DNA from: Flavobacterium marginilacus
GTDB taxonomy: Bacteria; Bacteroidota; Bacteroidia; Flavobacteriales; Flavobacteriaceae
Length of the DNA: 64,000 nucleotides
Direction: 5' to 3'
NCBI RefSeq assembly: GCF_026870155.1
Contig: NZ_CP113975.1
Location: 496,001-560,000 of the forward strand
The notes under the pieces are model-generated. The model worked only from the letters and a program-made list of their open reading frames with translations. It was not told the origin of the DNA and made no database searches. Positions within the stretch are counted from its first letter, which is position 1, and every line of letters starts with the position of its first letter. The translations under genes and the position numbers were made by a program. Of this stretch, positions 24,466 to 33,841 are shown piece by piece.

Positions 24466-27003
24466 GTGGCAAAAATAGCAGTATTTATTCTAATTAGTGT
24501 TTTTTTCTATGCTTGTAATTCAGAAAAAAGAGTTCCTGCCAGAAAACAGCTCCTTGTAAAAAACGAAATTTTTGAGAATGATAAATTACTCAAAAACCAG
24601 ACTATTTATGATCAGTTATATCAGCAGCCTAACAGTGATATATTAGGATATCGAATGCTGCTGAACATCTACAATCTGGCAAATCCTAATCCTGATTCTA
24701 CTTTTAATCTGAAATATTTAAATAATAAAAAAAAATATGACAGAGAGGTTAAATGGCTTTCGGCAAAACAGATTGAGGGACTTCGACATTCGTTTTGGTA
24801 TCTTGGGATTCACAATTTTTTAAAAGAAACGGGAGAAGCACCAGTAATAGCAGATACTTTAAAAGCAATAAAATCACTTACAAGGCTCAAAAGTTATTAT
24901 TTTAACAACGGTTATTTTGATATTAAAGCGTCATACAAACTAGATTCTCTGACCCCTAAAAAAGCTCAGATAAAGTACTATTTGGCTACTGGAAATCCTT
25001 ATTTTATTGATTCTGTAAAGACCAAAATAAAAACTCCTGCTTTAGATTCACTTTATCAAGGTGTAAAATCGGCATTGATTCCTGGAAATCAATACAAAAC
25101 TGAAGATTTTGAAAATGAAAAAAATTATATCAGTACTTATTTTAGAAATCATGGAGCTTATCGTTTTCAGCCCAATTATATCAATTTCGATATAGATACT
25201 ATCAATAAAAAAAACAAAGCAACAGTGGTTTTAAATGTTGAAAATTATTCGTACCAAGAAAACGATTCGACGAAAACGGAGCCTTTTAAAATATACAAAA
25301 TCAGCGGGATTAAAATTTTCACAGACTACTCGACAGCAAATCACAATAAAGCAGTTAAGGATAGTGTGACATATAATAATATGACTTTATACGGTTTTGA
25401 AAAAATAAAGTATACGCCGCACGCCATAACAGATGCTATATTTATCACCAAAGGAGATGTGTTTACTGATACCAAAACTGTTTTGTCTACCAGATATTTG
25501 AATAATTTAAAAACCTTTAATTATCCAGTTATCCAATATGAAATCGATAAAAAAGATATAACTGCACAGTCTTTGATTGCTAAAGTTTATTTAACTCCCC
25601 GAAAAAAATTCAGCTTTGGCTATACTTTAGATTTTACACATTCTAATATTGAAGATTTTGGTATTACAGGAAGTATCACAGAGACAGTGCGGAATGTATT
25701 TAATGGCGCCGAAACATTAGAACTTTCGGCTAGAGGTAATATTGGAGCATCAAACGACATTGCTAATTCTAATGATAGTTTTTTTAATGTGTCTGAATAT
25801 GGTGTAGATGCAAAATTGAATTTCCCTCGGGTGTTATTTCCAGTCAAAACCGAAAAAATAATCCCAAAAAGCATGATTCCTTCTACAGTGATTAGTCTGG
25901 GGCTTTCCAAACAAACCAATATTGGACTGGACAAGGAAAACTTTACAGGATCTTTTTCATACAATTGGACTCCAAAAAAAAATACAACCACGCGTTTGGA
26001 TCTTTTAAATTTTCAGTTTGTCCGCAATCTGAATCCTAGTAATTATTTTCATGTTTATACCAGTTCTTATGATGCTATAAATAGTATTGGAAAAACCTAT
26101 AATGTAAATCCGCTCAATGTGGACACCAGCGGCAATTTAATTATAGAGAATGGAACAACAGGTTTTACAAATGATGTTTTAACACTCAAGACAGCGCTGA
26201 CGCCAAATGATGCTGAATTTCAAAATGTAAACAGTATTGAACAGCAGCGAATAAGACTTACTGATAATGATTTTATACTGGCAACTAATTTTAATTTTAC
26301 AAAAACAAGCCGAAAGGATTTGCAGGACAATGATTTTTATACTTTCAGAACAAAAATAGAATCTGCGGGTACTATATTGTCAGCAATATCTGCAATTGGA
26401 AATATTCCTAAAAACCAGAACGGAAATTATGAGCTTTTTAATTTAGAATATTCTGAGTATATAAAAACGGAATTTGATTTCATAAAACATTGGAGTGTTG
26501 GTAAAACTGGCATCTTTGCCATGCGCAGTTTTTTTGGAATTGCTATCCCATACGGGAACTCAAATACAATCCCGTTTACAAAAAGTTACTTTGCAGGAGG
26601 ATCAAATGACAACAGAGCATGGCAGCCTTACAATCTTGGGCCAGGGAGCAGTTCCTTTTCTAATGATTTTAATGAAGCCAACATGAAAATTGCTTTTAGC
26701 GGCGAATATCGTTTTCCAATTGCTGGCAAATGGGGAGGAGCTTTTTTTGCAGATGCGGGTAATATTTGGAACGTTTTGGATGCAGTTACATATGAAGCGG
26801 CAAAGTTTAGCAGTGTAAAAGACTTGAGCGAAATCGCTGTAGGAACAGGATTTGGTCTCCGATATGATGTGAGTTTCTTCGTTGTTAGGATAGATTTAGG
26901 ATTTAAAACCTACAATCCAGCCAAGGAAACTGGGGAAAGATGGTTTACACAATATAATTTTGCAAATTCTGTATTTAATTTTGGTATCAATTACCCTTTT
27001 TAA
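24466..27003 (+). CDS. tamL: Outer-membrane assembly lipoprotein of the BamA/TamA family (TamL)
   Basis: An Omp85-superfamily protein with POTRA-like repeats in its first half and a C-terminal 16-strand barrel ending in FNFGINYPF. The loop FAGGSNDNRAWQPYNLGPG corresponds to the barrel-lumen RGW/LGPG motif of BamA and TamA. A lipobox (FFYAC) shows it is a lipoprotein, the hallmark of the Bacteroidota variant TamL. An ATG at 24379 exists (874 aa), but I favour the GTG at 24466 (845 aa): it gives a normal short lipoprotein signal (AKIAVFILISVFFYAC) and is preceded by AAGGAG 10 bases upstream. It helps insert outer-membrane proteins, probably with a TamB partner located elsewhere. Confidence 0.88.
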   Translation: MAKIAVFILISVFFYACNSEKRVPARKQLLVKNEIFENDKLLKNQTIYDQLYQQPNSDILGYRMLLNIYNLANPNPDSTFNLKYLNNKKKYDREVKWLSAKQIEGLRHSFWYLGIHNFLKETGEAPVIADTLKAIKSLTRLKSYYFNNGYFDIKASYKLDSLTPKKAQIKYYLATGNPYFIDSVKTKIKTPALDSLYQGVKSALIPGNQYKTEDFENEKNYISTYFRNHGAYRFQPNYINFDIDTINKKNKATVVLNVENYSYQENDSTKTEPFKIYKISGIKIFTDYSTANHNKAVKDSVTYNNMTLYGFEKIKYTPHAITDAIFITKGDVFTDTKTVLSTRYLNNLKTFNYPVIQYEIDKKDITAQSLIAKVYLTPRKKFSFGYTLDFTHSNIEDFGITGSITETVRNVFNGAETLELSARGNIGASNDIANSNDSFFNVSEYGVDAKLNFPRVLFPVKTEKIIPKSMIPSTVISLGLSKQTNIGLDKENFTGSFSYNWTPKKNTTTRLDLLNFQFVRNLNPSNYFHVYTSSYDAINSIGKTYNVNPLNVDTSGNLIIENGTTGFTNDVLTLKTALTPNDAEFQNVNSIEQQRIRLTDNDFILATNFNFTKTSRKDLQDNDFYTFRTKIESAGTILSAISAIGNIPKNQNGNYELFNLEYSEYIKTEFDFIKHWSVGKTGIFAMRSFFGIAIPYGNSNTIPFTKSYFAGGSNDNRAWQPYNLGPGSSSFSNDFNEANMKIAFSGEYRFPIAGKWGGAFFADAGNIWNVLDAVTYEAAKFSSVKDLSEIAVGTGFGLRYDVSFFVVRIDLGFKTYNPAKETGERWFTQYNFANSVFNFGINYPF

Positions 27004-27018
27004 GTGCTAATTAATTCT

Positions 27019-27026
27019 TATTTTTG
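27019..27026 (+). promoter_or_regulatory. Promoter -7 element of the aldolase gene
   Basis: This is TATTTTTG, a full match to TAnnTTTG, 46 bases before the ATG at 27073. Confidence 0.6.
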
Positions 27027-27072
27027 CAAATTATAATCTAAAAACTAAAAAAACAATTAAAAGAAAATTACA

Positions 27073-28140
27073 ATGGCACACAATATTAAACCCGGAGTAG
27101 CTACAGGAGACCAAGTTCAGGAAATATTTAGATATGCAAAAGAAAAAGGCTTTGCCCTTCCTGCAGTAAATGTTATAGGATCTGACACAATTAATGGAGT
27201 ACTGGAAACTGCTGCAAAACTAAATGCCCCAGTTATTATTCAATTTTCAAATGGAGGAGCGCAATTCAATGCAGGAAAAGGACTTTCTAATGCTGGTGAA
27301 AAAGCAGCTATTGCAGGTGGTATTGCTGGAGCAAAACACATACATACATTGGCAGAAGCTTACGGTGCAACTGTTATTTTGCATACTGACCATTGTGCAA
27401 AAAAATTATTACCATGGATTGATGGGTTATTAGACGCTTCAGAAGCACATTTTGCAGCAACTGGTAAGCCTTTATTCTCTTCACACATGATTGATTTATC
27501 TGAAGAGCCTATCGAAGAGAACATCGAAATCTGTAAAGGATATTTAGAGAGAATGAGCAAAATGGGAATGACACTTGAAATCGAACTTGGAATTACAGGT
27601 GGTGAAGAAGATGGTGTTGACAATTCTGATGTTGACAGCTCAAAATTATACACACAGCCAGAAGAAGTAGCATATGCTTACGAAGAATTATCAAAAGTGA
27701 GTCCAAGATTTACAATTGCAGCTGCTTTTGGAAATGTTCACGGAGTTTACAAACCAGGAAACGTAAAATTAACTCCAAAAATCTTGAAAAATTCTCAAGA
27801 TTACGTTCAGGATAAATTCAAAACAGGTTCAAACCCAGTTGATTTCGTTTTCCACGGAGGATCTGGTTCTACACTAGAAGAAATCAGAGAAGGAATCAGC
27901 TATGGCGTTATAAAAATGAATATCGATACTGATTTGCAGTTTGCATTTACTGAAGGTATCCGTGATTTTATGGTGAACAATATTGATTACTTAAAAACTC
28001 AAATTGGAAACCCAACTGGTGCAGATGCTCCAAACAAAAAATTCTACGATCCAAGAAAATGGCTTCGTGAAGGTGAAGTAACTTTCACAGCAAGACTTGA
28101 GCAGGCTTTCGCTGACCTGAACAATGTGAATACATTGTAA
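27073..28140 (+). CDS. fbaA: Class II fructose-bisphosphate aldolase
   Basis: A 355-aa zinc-dependent aldolase that cleaves fructose 1,6-bisphosphate to dihydroxyacetone phosphate and glyceraldehyde 3-phosphate in glycolysis and runs in reverse in gluconeogenesis. Metal-binding and catalytic stretches are HTDHCAKKLLPWIDGL, GNVHGVYKPGN and FHGGSGS; NIDTDLQFA is the phosphate-binding end of the barrel. Length and motifs match the class IIA type of E. coli FbaA. A TAnnTTTG element lies just upstream and an AT-rich inverted repeat lies between it and accD. Confidence 0.96.
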   Translation: MAHNIKPGVATGDQVQEIFRYAKEKGFALPAVNVIGSDTINGVLETAAKLNAPVIIQFSNGGAQFNAGKGLSNAGEKAAIAGGIAGAKHIHTLAEAYGATVILHTDHCAKKLLPWIDGLLDASEAHFAATGKPLFSSHMIDLSEEPIEENIEICKGYLERMSKMGMTLEIELGITGGEEDGVDNSDVDSSKLYTQPEEVAYAYEELSKVSPRFTIAAAFGNVHGVYKPGNVKLTPKILKNSQDYVQDKFKTGSNPVDFVFHGGSGSTLEEIREGISYGVIKMNIDTDLQFAFTEGIRDFMVNNIDYLKTQIGNPTGADAPNKKFYDPRKWLREGEVTFTARLEQAFADLNNVNTL

Positions 28141-28160
28141 ATTTCAAATTTCAAATTACC

Positions 28161-28197
28161 AATTATGAATTATGGGTCTAACTCATAATTCATAATT
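28161..28197. repeat. Intergenic inverted repeat between fbaA and accD
   Basis: A perfect 14-bp inverted repeat (28161-28174 with 28184-28197) is built from AATTATGAATTATG and continues as further AATTAT/ATAATT repeats to about 28210. No T run follows, so it is a repeat or mRNA-stability hairpin rather than a clear terminator. Confidence 0.65.
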
Positions 28198-28220
28198 TAT
28201 AATTCATAATTACAAAAAAA

Positions 28221-29075
28221 ATGGCTTGGTTTAAAAGAAAAGAAAAAGGAATCACTACGGCGACTGAAGACAAAATGGATATCCCAAAAGGGCTTTGGTA
28301 CAAATCACCTACAGGGAAAATTATTGATGCTGAAGAATTAGCACGTAATCTATTTGTAAGTCCCGAAGATGGTTTTCATGTTAGAATTGGGAGTGAAGCC
28401 TATTTTGATATTTTATTTGACAACAATGAGTTTGTTGAATTAGACAAAAATATGACTTCCAAAGATCCATTGCATTTTGTTGACACCAAAAAATATTCAG
28501 AAAGATTAAAAGAGGTGATGGACAAAACCCAGCTAAAAGACGCTGTGCGTACAGGAGTTGGAAAATCCAAAGGAAAAGAAGTCGTAATCTGCTGTATGGA
28601 TTTTGCCTTCATTGGCGGATCTATGGGTGCAGTTGTTGGAGAAAAAATTGCAAGAGGAATTGATCATGCAATCAAAAACAGACTTCCTTTTGTGATGATT
28701 TCTAAATCAGGTGGAGCCAGAATGATGGAAGCGGCATATTCTTTGATGCAGTTAGCAAAAACATCTGTAAAGTTGGCACAGCTGGCCGAAGCTAAATTAC
28801 CGTATATTTCACTTTGTACTGATCCAACAACTGGAGGGACAACAGCTTCATATGCAATGCTGGGAGATATCAATATTTCTGAACCAGGAGCCTTAATTGG
28901 TTTTGCGGGTCCGCGTGTAGTAAGAGATACTACTGGTAAAGATTTACCAGAAGGATTTCAAACCGCTGAGTTTCTTCTTGAACATGGTTTCTTAGATTTT
29001 ATAACACCAAGAAAAGAATTGAAAGATAAGATTAATTTATATCTTGATTTGATTCAAAACAATCCTATTAGATAA
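28221..29075 (+). CDS. accD: Acetyl-CoA carboxylase carboxyltransferase beta subunit
   Basis: A 284-aa subunit that, with AccA, transfers the carboxyl group from biotin to acetyl-CoA to give malonyl-CoA for fatty acid synthesis. The crotonase-like core is clear: [50 protein letters not shown] and IGFAGPRVV. The N-terminal zinc finger of E. coli AccD (CxxC then CxxC, about residues 27-49) is present in outline ([23 protein letters not shown]), but all four cysteines are replaced by Ser, Gly, Ser and Asp, so no zinc site remains. A terminator follows 21 bases after the stop. Confidence 0.95.
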   Translation: MAWFKRKEKGITTATEDKMDIPKGLWYKSPTGKIIDAEELARNLFVSPEDGFHVRIGSEAYFDILFDNNEFVELDKNMTSKDPLHFVDTKKYSERLKEVMDKTQLKDAVRTGVGKSKGKEVVICCMDFAFIGGSMGAVVGEKIARGIDHAIKNRLPFVMISKSGGARMMEAAYSLMQLAKTSVKLAQLAEAKLPYISLCTDPTTGGTTASYAMLGDINISEPGALIGFAGPRVVRDTTGKDLPEGFQTAEFLLEHGFLDFITPRKELKDKINLYLDLIQNNPIR

Positions 29076-29096
29076 TTTACGAGTTTTCTAAAACAT

Positions 29097-29130
29097 AAAA
29101 AACCAAGAAAATTTTTCTTGGTTTTTTTTT
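29097..29130 (+). terminator. Intrinsic terminator of accD
   Basis: A perfect 14-bp stem (29097-29110 with 29114-29127, 3-base loop) sits within a T run. Confidence 0.9.
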
Positions 29131-29157
29131 ACATCTTTATTTTAAATCATTTAGTTT

Positions 29158-29742
29158 ATGGCGAGAATTTTTACTGTTTTACTGATTTGTTTGCTTTTTT
29201 TTAATTGTAAAAAGGAAGAAAGCGAACAGAAAAACATTTCTTATATAATCTCTAAAGAGAATAAAGAGAGAATTAAAGGTAATTATATAATTCCTCCTCC
29301 TCCGCCTATTCCTGGTTGGTTATTTTATGGAACAGATACATTTATCATTAATTCTGATACTACAGCATATTATATGAAAAACAAAGGGGTAGGATTTGTT
29401 TGCGGAACAATGACAGCAGATACAATTCCTTATTTTGCGGATTTAAATCCTCGAGATTTAATTGAAATTTCAAATAAAAATATTTTTGATTTTATAAAGT
29501 TGAATTATAACGATGACTTTAGAAATGCAACTTTTATTGCATCAAATTCTGATACAATAGATTCTGAAATCTTTTTTGATTTATATAAAGCTTTAAATAT
29601 TTTCAAAAAAGATCGTGATTTTATCGCTATTAGACGGACAACACAAGAAGAAGATACTGTTATTTTTTATAAGAGAAACAATAAGACTTATTATTCAGGA
29701 AGCATTCAATGGGACAAGACAAAAATCAAATTTCCAAAATAA
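29158..29742 (+). CDS. Hypothetical lipoprotein, 194 aa
   Basis: The N-terminus (ARIFTVLLICLLFFNC-KKEE) is a lipoprotein signal with Cys at about residue 17 followed by a charged Lys/Glu linker. A proline run (IIPPPPPIPGWLFYG) follows near residue 45. The rest is acidic and aromatic, with many short beta-strand-like stretches. I do not recognise the family; it is probably an outer-membrane or periplasmic lipoprotein of lineage-restricted kind. It stands between the accD terminator and the convergent cupin-like gene, so it is monocistronic. Confidence 0.65.
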   Translation: MARIFTVLLICLLFFNCKKEESEQKNISYIISKENKERIKGNYIIPPPPPIPGWLFYGTDTFIINSDTTAYYMKNKGVGFVCGTMTADTIPYFADLNPRDLIEISNKNIFDFIKLNYNDDFRNATFIASNSDTIDSEIFFDLYKALNIFKKDRDFIAIRRTTQEEDTVIFYKRNNKTYYSGSIQWDKTKIKFPK

Positions 29743-29781
29743 TAAAATCTCAGAAACTTAGAAATTCAAAGACTTTGAAGC

Positions 29782-30663
29782 TTATTTCGGTCTGTTCTTG
29801 TTTAATTCTTTTTCGGCAATTTTAAAAGCTAATTTTTCACGCCATTTGGCATATCGTTCACTGAAAACTACTTTTATAGCACTATCAACAGCACCATGCA
29901 TGAATAAGCTCCAGACACTGGCGGCTTTTCTGGTAATTGATTGGTCCCAAGCACGAAGCGTCAAGGAGAAAGAGCCGTCAATATAGCGCATCCAGTGCCA
30001 CATTCCAGTCGGCATAAATAAAGTATCGCCATGTTCCAGAAAAACCTCATAACCTTCAACTCCTTTTAGGGCTGGGAATTTTTCAAAATCCGGATTGGCA
30101 ACATCATAATCTTCTAAGGCATAAGTAGTATTGGGGATACAATAAAGTCGTTTTTTCCACTTATAATCGAATAGTATAATATGTTTTCGGCCTCCAAAAT
30201 GTGTGTGAAAAAGATGAGGCAGATCAATATCGTAATGTAAAAAAGTAATGGCTTTGGATCCTCCAAAAAACATGGCCGGCATACTTTCTATAAAACCTCC
30301 CATTAAATCCTTGGGAACTTTTACATCATTGACTAATTCTGGTATGTGCTTGAAAAGATTAAAGAAAAATATACGCAGATCTGTAGGCTCTCTTTTAATT
30401 AAATCCAAATATTCGCCAAATTTCATGCTGGCAATCGATGCATTGATTATTTTGGCAGGATCAGCCTTGGAATTGTCCACAAGTTTTACTTCAATATCTC
30501 CAGCTATTTCTTTGAAATAATCGATTGACCATTTATCTCGGGCTGGCCAATCTTTTGTCAGACCTTTTATGATTAGAGGTTTCTTTTTGTTTAAATAGTT
30601 TTTTTTAAAATCCTCTCTACTAATAGAGTCAACTATATCTACATTTTTTAAAATAAAGCTCAT
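29782..30663 (-). CDS. Cupin-like (JmjC-type) domain protein
   Basis: A 293-aa cupin_8/JmjC-like protein. Visible features are an N-terminal KPLIIKGLTKDWPARDKWSI segment typical of this group, the iron-binding HxD (FLHYDIDLPHLFHTHFGGRK) and the distal His in DTLFMPTGMWHWMRYI. These proteins are Fe(II)- and 2-oxoglutarate-dependent oxygenases, often protein hydroxylases, but the substrate cannot be told. No signal peptide is present, so it acts in the cytoplasm. It is followed by no obvious partner gene; the ABC permease gene lies 105 bases downstream on the same strand and may or may not be co-transcribed. Confidence 0.85.
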   Translation of the reverse strand: MSFILKNVDIVDSISREDFKKNYLNKKKPLIIKGLTKDWPARDKWSIDYFKEIAGDIEVKLVDNSKADPAKIINASIASMKFGEYLDLIKREPTDLRIFFFNLFKHIPELVNDVKVPKDLMGGFIESMPAMFFGGSKAITFLHYDIDLPHLFHTHFGGRKHIILFDYKWKKRLYCIPNTTYALEDYDVANPDFEKFPALKGVEGYEVFLEHGDTLFMPTGMWHWMRYIDGSFSLTLRAWDQSITRKAASVWSLFMHGAVDSAIKVVFSERYAKWREKLAFKIAEKELNKNRPK

Positions 30664-30768
30664 TTATAAAAAATTTAATTAATTGGATTCTATATCCAAA
30701 ACTAACTAAATATTCATCGCTCTCCAAATTACACTTAAATAACAATAATATAATGAATGAGAATAATT

Positions 30769-32016
30769 TTACATTCCAGTCCTGATAGCTTCTACTGGAT
30801 CTAGCTTAGAAGCTGTAATCGCTGGGATAATCCCGGACACAACTCCTACAATAATTGATAGTCCCGAACCTATCAGTATGTTCCAGAAGCTTAGGATGAA
30901 TTCAAAATCTAATGCCTTGGTAAGAACTATAGATACAATCCAGACCATGAAAAGACCTATTAATCCGCCAATTACGCAAAGAATGATAGCTTCGAATAAA
31001 AACTGGAATAAAATAAATCGGTTCTTAGCGCCTAATGATTTCTGGATTCCTATTAAATTGGTGCGTTCTTTTACAGAAACAAACATAATATTGGCAACGC
31101 CAAAACCGCCTACTAAGAAAGAAAAGAAACTTATAAAAATTCCTCCTATACGGAGTGAGCCTAAAATCTCATCTATAAAATCTAAAAAACCAGCAAAAAC
31201 ATTAATGAAAAAATTATCAATTTCTCCCGCTTTCAATCCTCTGAAATTTCGAAGTTTTTGAGAAATTTCACCTTTGTATTCTTCTATGTCCACTCCTTTT
31301 TCTGGTTTGAATATGATCACATTCGTTAAATTAGGATTGTTGTCGCCATACAGTTTTCGGACAAAATTAACAGGGATGTAAGCTGCGGAGTCATTACTTC
31401 CTCCAAATGTAGATCCTTCTTTTTTTAACACTCCAATAACGGTAAACCGCTGGCCGTATAATCTTACGTTTTTTCCAATTGCTTCAGTATCTTCAAAAAG
31501 AGATTTTGCAATATCGTCTCCTAAAACAATGACTGCAGCTCCAGAATTTGCTTCGGACTCATTATAAAATCTTCCTTCTTCAAATTTTAGTCCTTCTATG
31601 TCAATAAATTCATGTGAAACTGGCAGTATCTGTACAGCACTTACAATGTTTGAGCCGTATTTTATTGATTCGCTTCTGGTAAATATGCGGTATCCCAATT
31701 CATCAGTATGCGTCATTGCATCTTTTAGATAAATGTATTCGGAATATTTTACATTAGGAAACTGCTCTCTTTTCCACTGCGGGATGTCAGATGGGCCAAA
31801 AGGGAATTTTAATAAATAAATTGTGTTTTTATCCATGCTGCTCAGATCTTTTGAGATTTTTTTATCCAAAGAATCAACTGCAGCAAGTACTGCTATTATT
31901 GAAAATATTCCAATGGTTACCCCTAATAAAGAAAGAAATGTTCTTAATTTATTGCTCCGCAGTGCATTCATGGCAAAACCGAAACTTTCTTTTAATAACC
32001 GTAAGTAAACTAGCAT
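30769..32016 (-). CDS. ABC transporter permease of the MacB/FtsX type
   Basis: A 415-aa permease: one N-terminal membrane segment (FLSLLGVTIGIFSIIAVLAAV), a large periplasmic MacB_PCD domain (about 45-260) and three C-terminal membrane helices of the FtsX domain (FISFFSFLVGGFGVANIMFVSV, FEAIILCVIGGLIGLFMVWI and LIGSGLSIIVGVVSGIIPA), ending in the conserved KLDPVEAIRTGM. Such permeases work with a separate ATPase in exporting lipoproteins, peptides or drugs, or in transmitting force to periplasmic hydrolases. The ATPase gene is not adjacent, so the partner and cargo are unknown. It is divergent from purH. Confidence 0.92.
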   Translation of the reverse strand: MLVYLRLLKESFGFAMNALRSNKLRTFLSLLGVTIGIFSIIAVLAAVDSLDKKISKDLSSMDKNTIYLLKFPFGPSDIPQWKREQFPNVKYSEYIYLKDAMTHTDELGYRIFTRSESIKYGSNIVSAVQILPVSHEFIDIEGLKFEEGRFYNESEANSGAAVIVLGDDIAKSLFEDTEAIGKNVRLYGQRFTVIGVLKKEGSTFGGSNDSAAYIPVNFVRKLYGDNNPNLTNVIIFKPEKGVDIEEYKGEISQKLRNFRGLKAGEIDNFFINVFAGFLDFIDEILGSLRIGGIFISFFSFLVGGFGVANIMFVSVKERTNLIGIQKSLGAKNRFILFQFLFEAIILCVIGGLIGLFMVWIVSIVLTKALDFEFILSFWNILIGSGLSIIVGVVSGIIPAITASKLDPVEAIRTGM

Positions 32017-32229
32017 ATTTTTAAAATTTGTATTACTGTAAAGTTCTATCTTTTTATTTCTTTTGAAAAGTATTTAAAATTACATCGCCAGGAACTGTTT
32101 TTTGTATTTTAACAAGAAGAAATTTCACTCCGGCGGTTTCAAAAACCTAAAAAAATACATTTAACAATAGGTATGATATTTTAAGAGATTGTTACATCTT
32201 TTTTATTGAATTATATTATCAAAAAAAAC

Positions 32230-32237
32230 TATTTTTG
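32230..32237 (+). promoter_or_regulatory. Promoter -7 element of purH
   Basis: This is TATTTTTG, a full TAnnTTTG match, 23 bases before the ATG at 32261. A TTG at 32206-32208 is a possible -33 partner. Confidence 0.6.
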
Positions 32238-32260
32238 CACTTTAAAATTATAACTACTAA

Positions 32261-33787
32261 ATGAGCACAGCAAAAACAATCCAATCTGCATTAATTTCAG
32301 TCTTTTCAAAAGATGGTCTTGAGCCAATTGTTAGAAAATTACACGAACAAAATGTGACTTTTTATTCTACAGGAGGCACGGAAGAATTTATTAAAAATTT
32401 AGGCATTCCTGTAATACCTGTTGAAGATGTTACATCTTACCCATCTATTCTTGGCGGACGTGTGAAAACTTTGCACCCAAAAGTTTTTGGAGGTATTCTA
32501 AATCGTCAGGACAATGAAAGCGATGTGCAGCAAATGAAGGAATATGATATTCCTCAGATTGATTTGGTAATTGTTGATTTGTACCCATTTGAAAAAACAG
32601 TTGCTTCTGGAGCAAGTGAAGAAGATATAATCGAAAAAATAGATATTGGCGGTATTTCATTAATTCGTGCTGCTGCAAAAAACTTTAAAGATACTGTAAT
32701 TGTTCCTTCTATGGATCAATACGGTTTGTTTTTGGATATGATTTCTGCTCAAAACGGTGCTACAACATTGGCAGACAGAAAATTATTAGCTACTAAAGCA
32801 TTTCATGTTTCTTCACATTACGATGGAGCAATTTTTAACTATTTCAATACTGATGAAACAATCTATAAAGCAAGCATAGAAAACGGACAAGTATTGAGAT
32901 ATGGTGAAAATCCGCACCAAAAAGGATTCTTCTTTGGCGATTTTGATGCAATGTTTACTAAAGTTCACGGAAAAGAATTGTCATATAATAACTTACTTGA
33001 TGTTGATGCTGCAGTGAATTTAATTAACGAATTCAAGAATGACGGACCAACATTTGCTATTTTGAAGCATAATAATGCCTGCGGATTGGCGACAAGAGAA
33101 ACTATTAGCGAAGCTTATAATGTTGCTTTGGCCTGTGATCCGACTTCTGCTTTTGGAGGAGTTTTGATTGCTAATGCAACAATTGATTTGGCCGCCGCCA
33201 ATGAAATCAATAAGTTATTTTGTGAAGTTGTAATTGCTCCGTCTTATGAGGCAGAAGCTATTGCTGTTTTACAGGAAAAGAAAAACAGAATTATATTGAT
33301 TCAGAATGAAGTGGAACTGCCTCAAAAACAGGTGAGAACCTGCTTGAATGGATTGTTAATTCAAGAAAGAAATAATATCACAGATACTAAAGCGGACTTA
33401 AAAACCGTTACTGTAAAAGCACCGACAGAACAGGAAATTGAAGACTTAATTTTTGCTTCTAAAGTGTGTAAGAATACTAAATCAAACACAATTGTTTTTG
33501 CCAAAAATGGAACTTTAATTTCTTCAGGAACCGGACAGACATCAAGAGTTGATGCTTTGATGCAGGCTGTTGAAAAAGCAAAATCTTTTGGGTTTAGCCT
33601 AGAAGGTGCTTCTATGGCCAGTGATGCATTCTTCCCTTTCCCGGATTGTGTTCAGCTTGCAAAAGAAGCTGGAGTAACAGCAGTAATTCAGCCGGGAGGA
33701 TCAATCAAAGACGAATTGAGTATTAACTATTGCAATGAAAATGATCTTGCGATGGTATTTACAGGAACACGTCATTTTAAACATTAA
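32261..33787 (+). CDS. purH: Bifunctional AICAR formyltransferase / IMP cyclohydrolase
   Basis: A 508-aa enzyme for the last two steps of de novo purine synthesis. The N-terminal MGS-like cyclohydrolase domain (residues about 1-195) has ISVFSKDG, YSTGGTEEFI and RVKTLHPKVFGG. The C-terminal formyltransferase carries ENPHQKGFFFG, ILKHNNACGLA with the catalytic Lys-His, and DAFFPFPDCVQLA. Length and domain order are normal. It ends 54 bases before mreB, but that gap contains its own TAnnTTTG promoter element, so purH and the mre operon are probably only partly coupled. Confidence 0.97.
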   Translation: MSTAKTIQSALISVFSKDGLEPIVRKLHEQNVTFYSTGGTEEFIKNLGIPVIPVEDVTSYPSILGGRVKTLHPKVFGGILNRQDNESDVQQMKEYDIPQIDLVIVDLYPFEKTVASGASEEDIIEKIDIGGISLIRAAAKNFKDTVIVPSMDQYGLFLDMISAQNGATTLADRKLLATKAFHVSSHYDGAIFNYFNTDETIYKASIENGQVLRYGENPHQKGFFFGDFDAMFTKVHGKELSYNNLLDVDAAVNLINEFKNDGPTFAILKHNNACGLATRETISEAYNVALACDPTSAFGGVLIANATIDLAAANEINKLFCEVVIAPSYEAEAIAVLQEKKNRIILIQNEVELPQKQVRTCLNGLLIQERNNITDTKADLKTVTVKAPTEQEIEDLIFASKVCKNTKSNTIVFAKNGTLISSGTGQTSRVDALMQAVEKAKSFGFSLEGASMASDAFFPFPDCVQLAKEAGVTAVIQPGGSIKDELSINYCNENDLAMVFTGTRHFKH

Positions 33788-33793
33788 TTTGTT

Positions 33794-33801
33794 TAACTTT
33801 G
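33794..33801 (+). promoter_or_regulatory. Promoter -7 element of the mre operon
   Basis: This is TAACTTTG, a full TAnnTTTG match, 40 bases before the mreB ATG. It supports separate transcription of mreB from purH. Confidence 0.55.
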
Positions 33802-33841
33802 TGCGTAATTTATTTATAACTTTTTAACCCTTAAAAGGCAT

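Noticed and set aside
28161..28197. Terminator between fbaA and accD
   Set aside because: The inverted repeat is pure A/T-type sequence without a following T run; it is better called an intergenic repeat.
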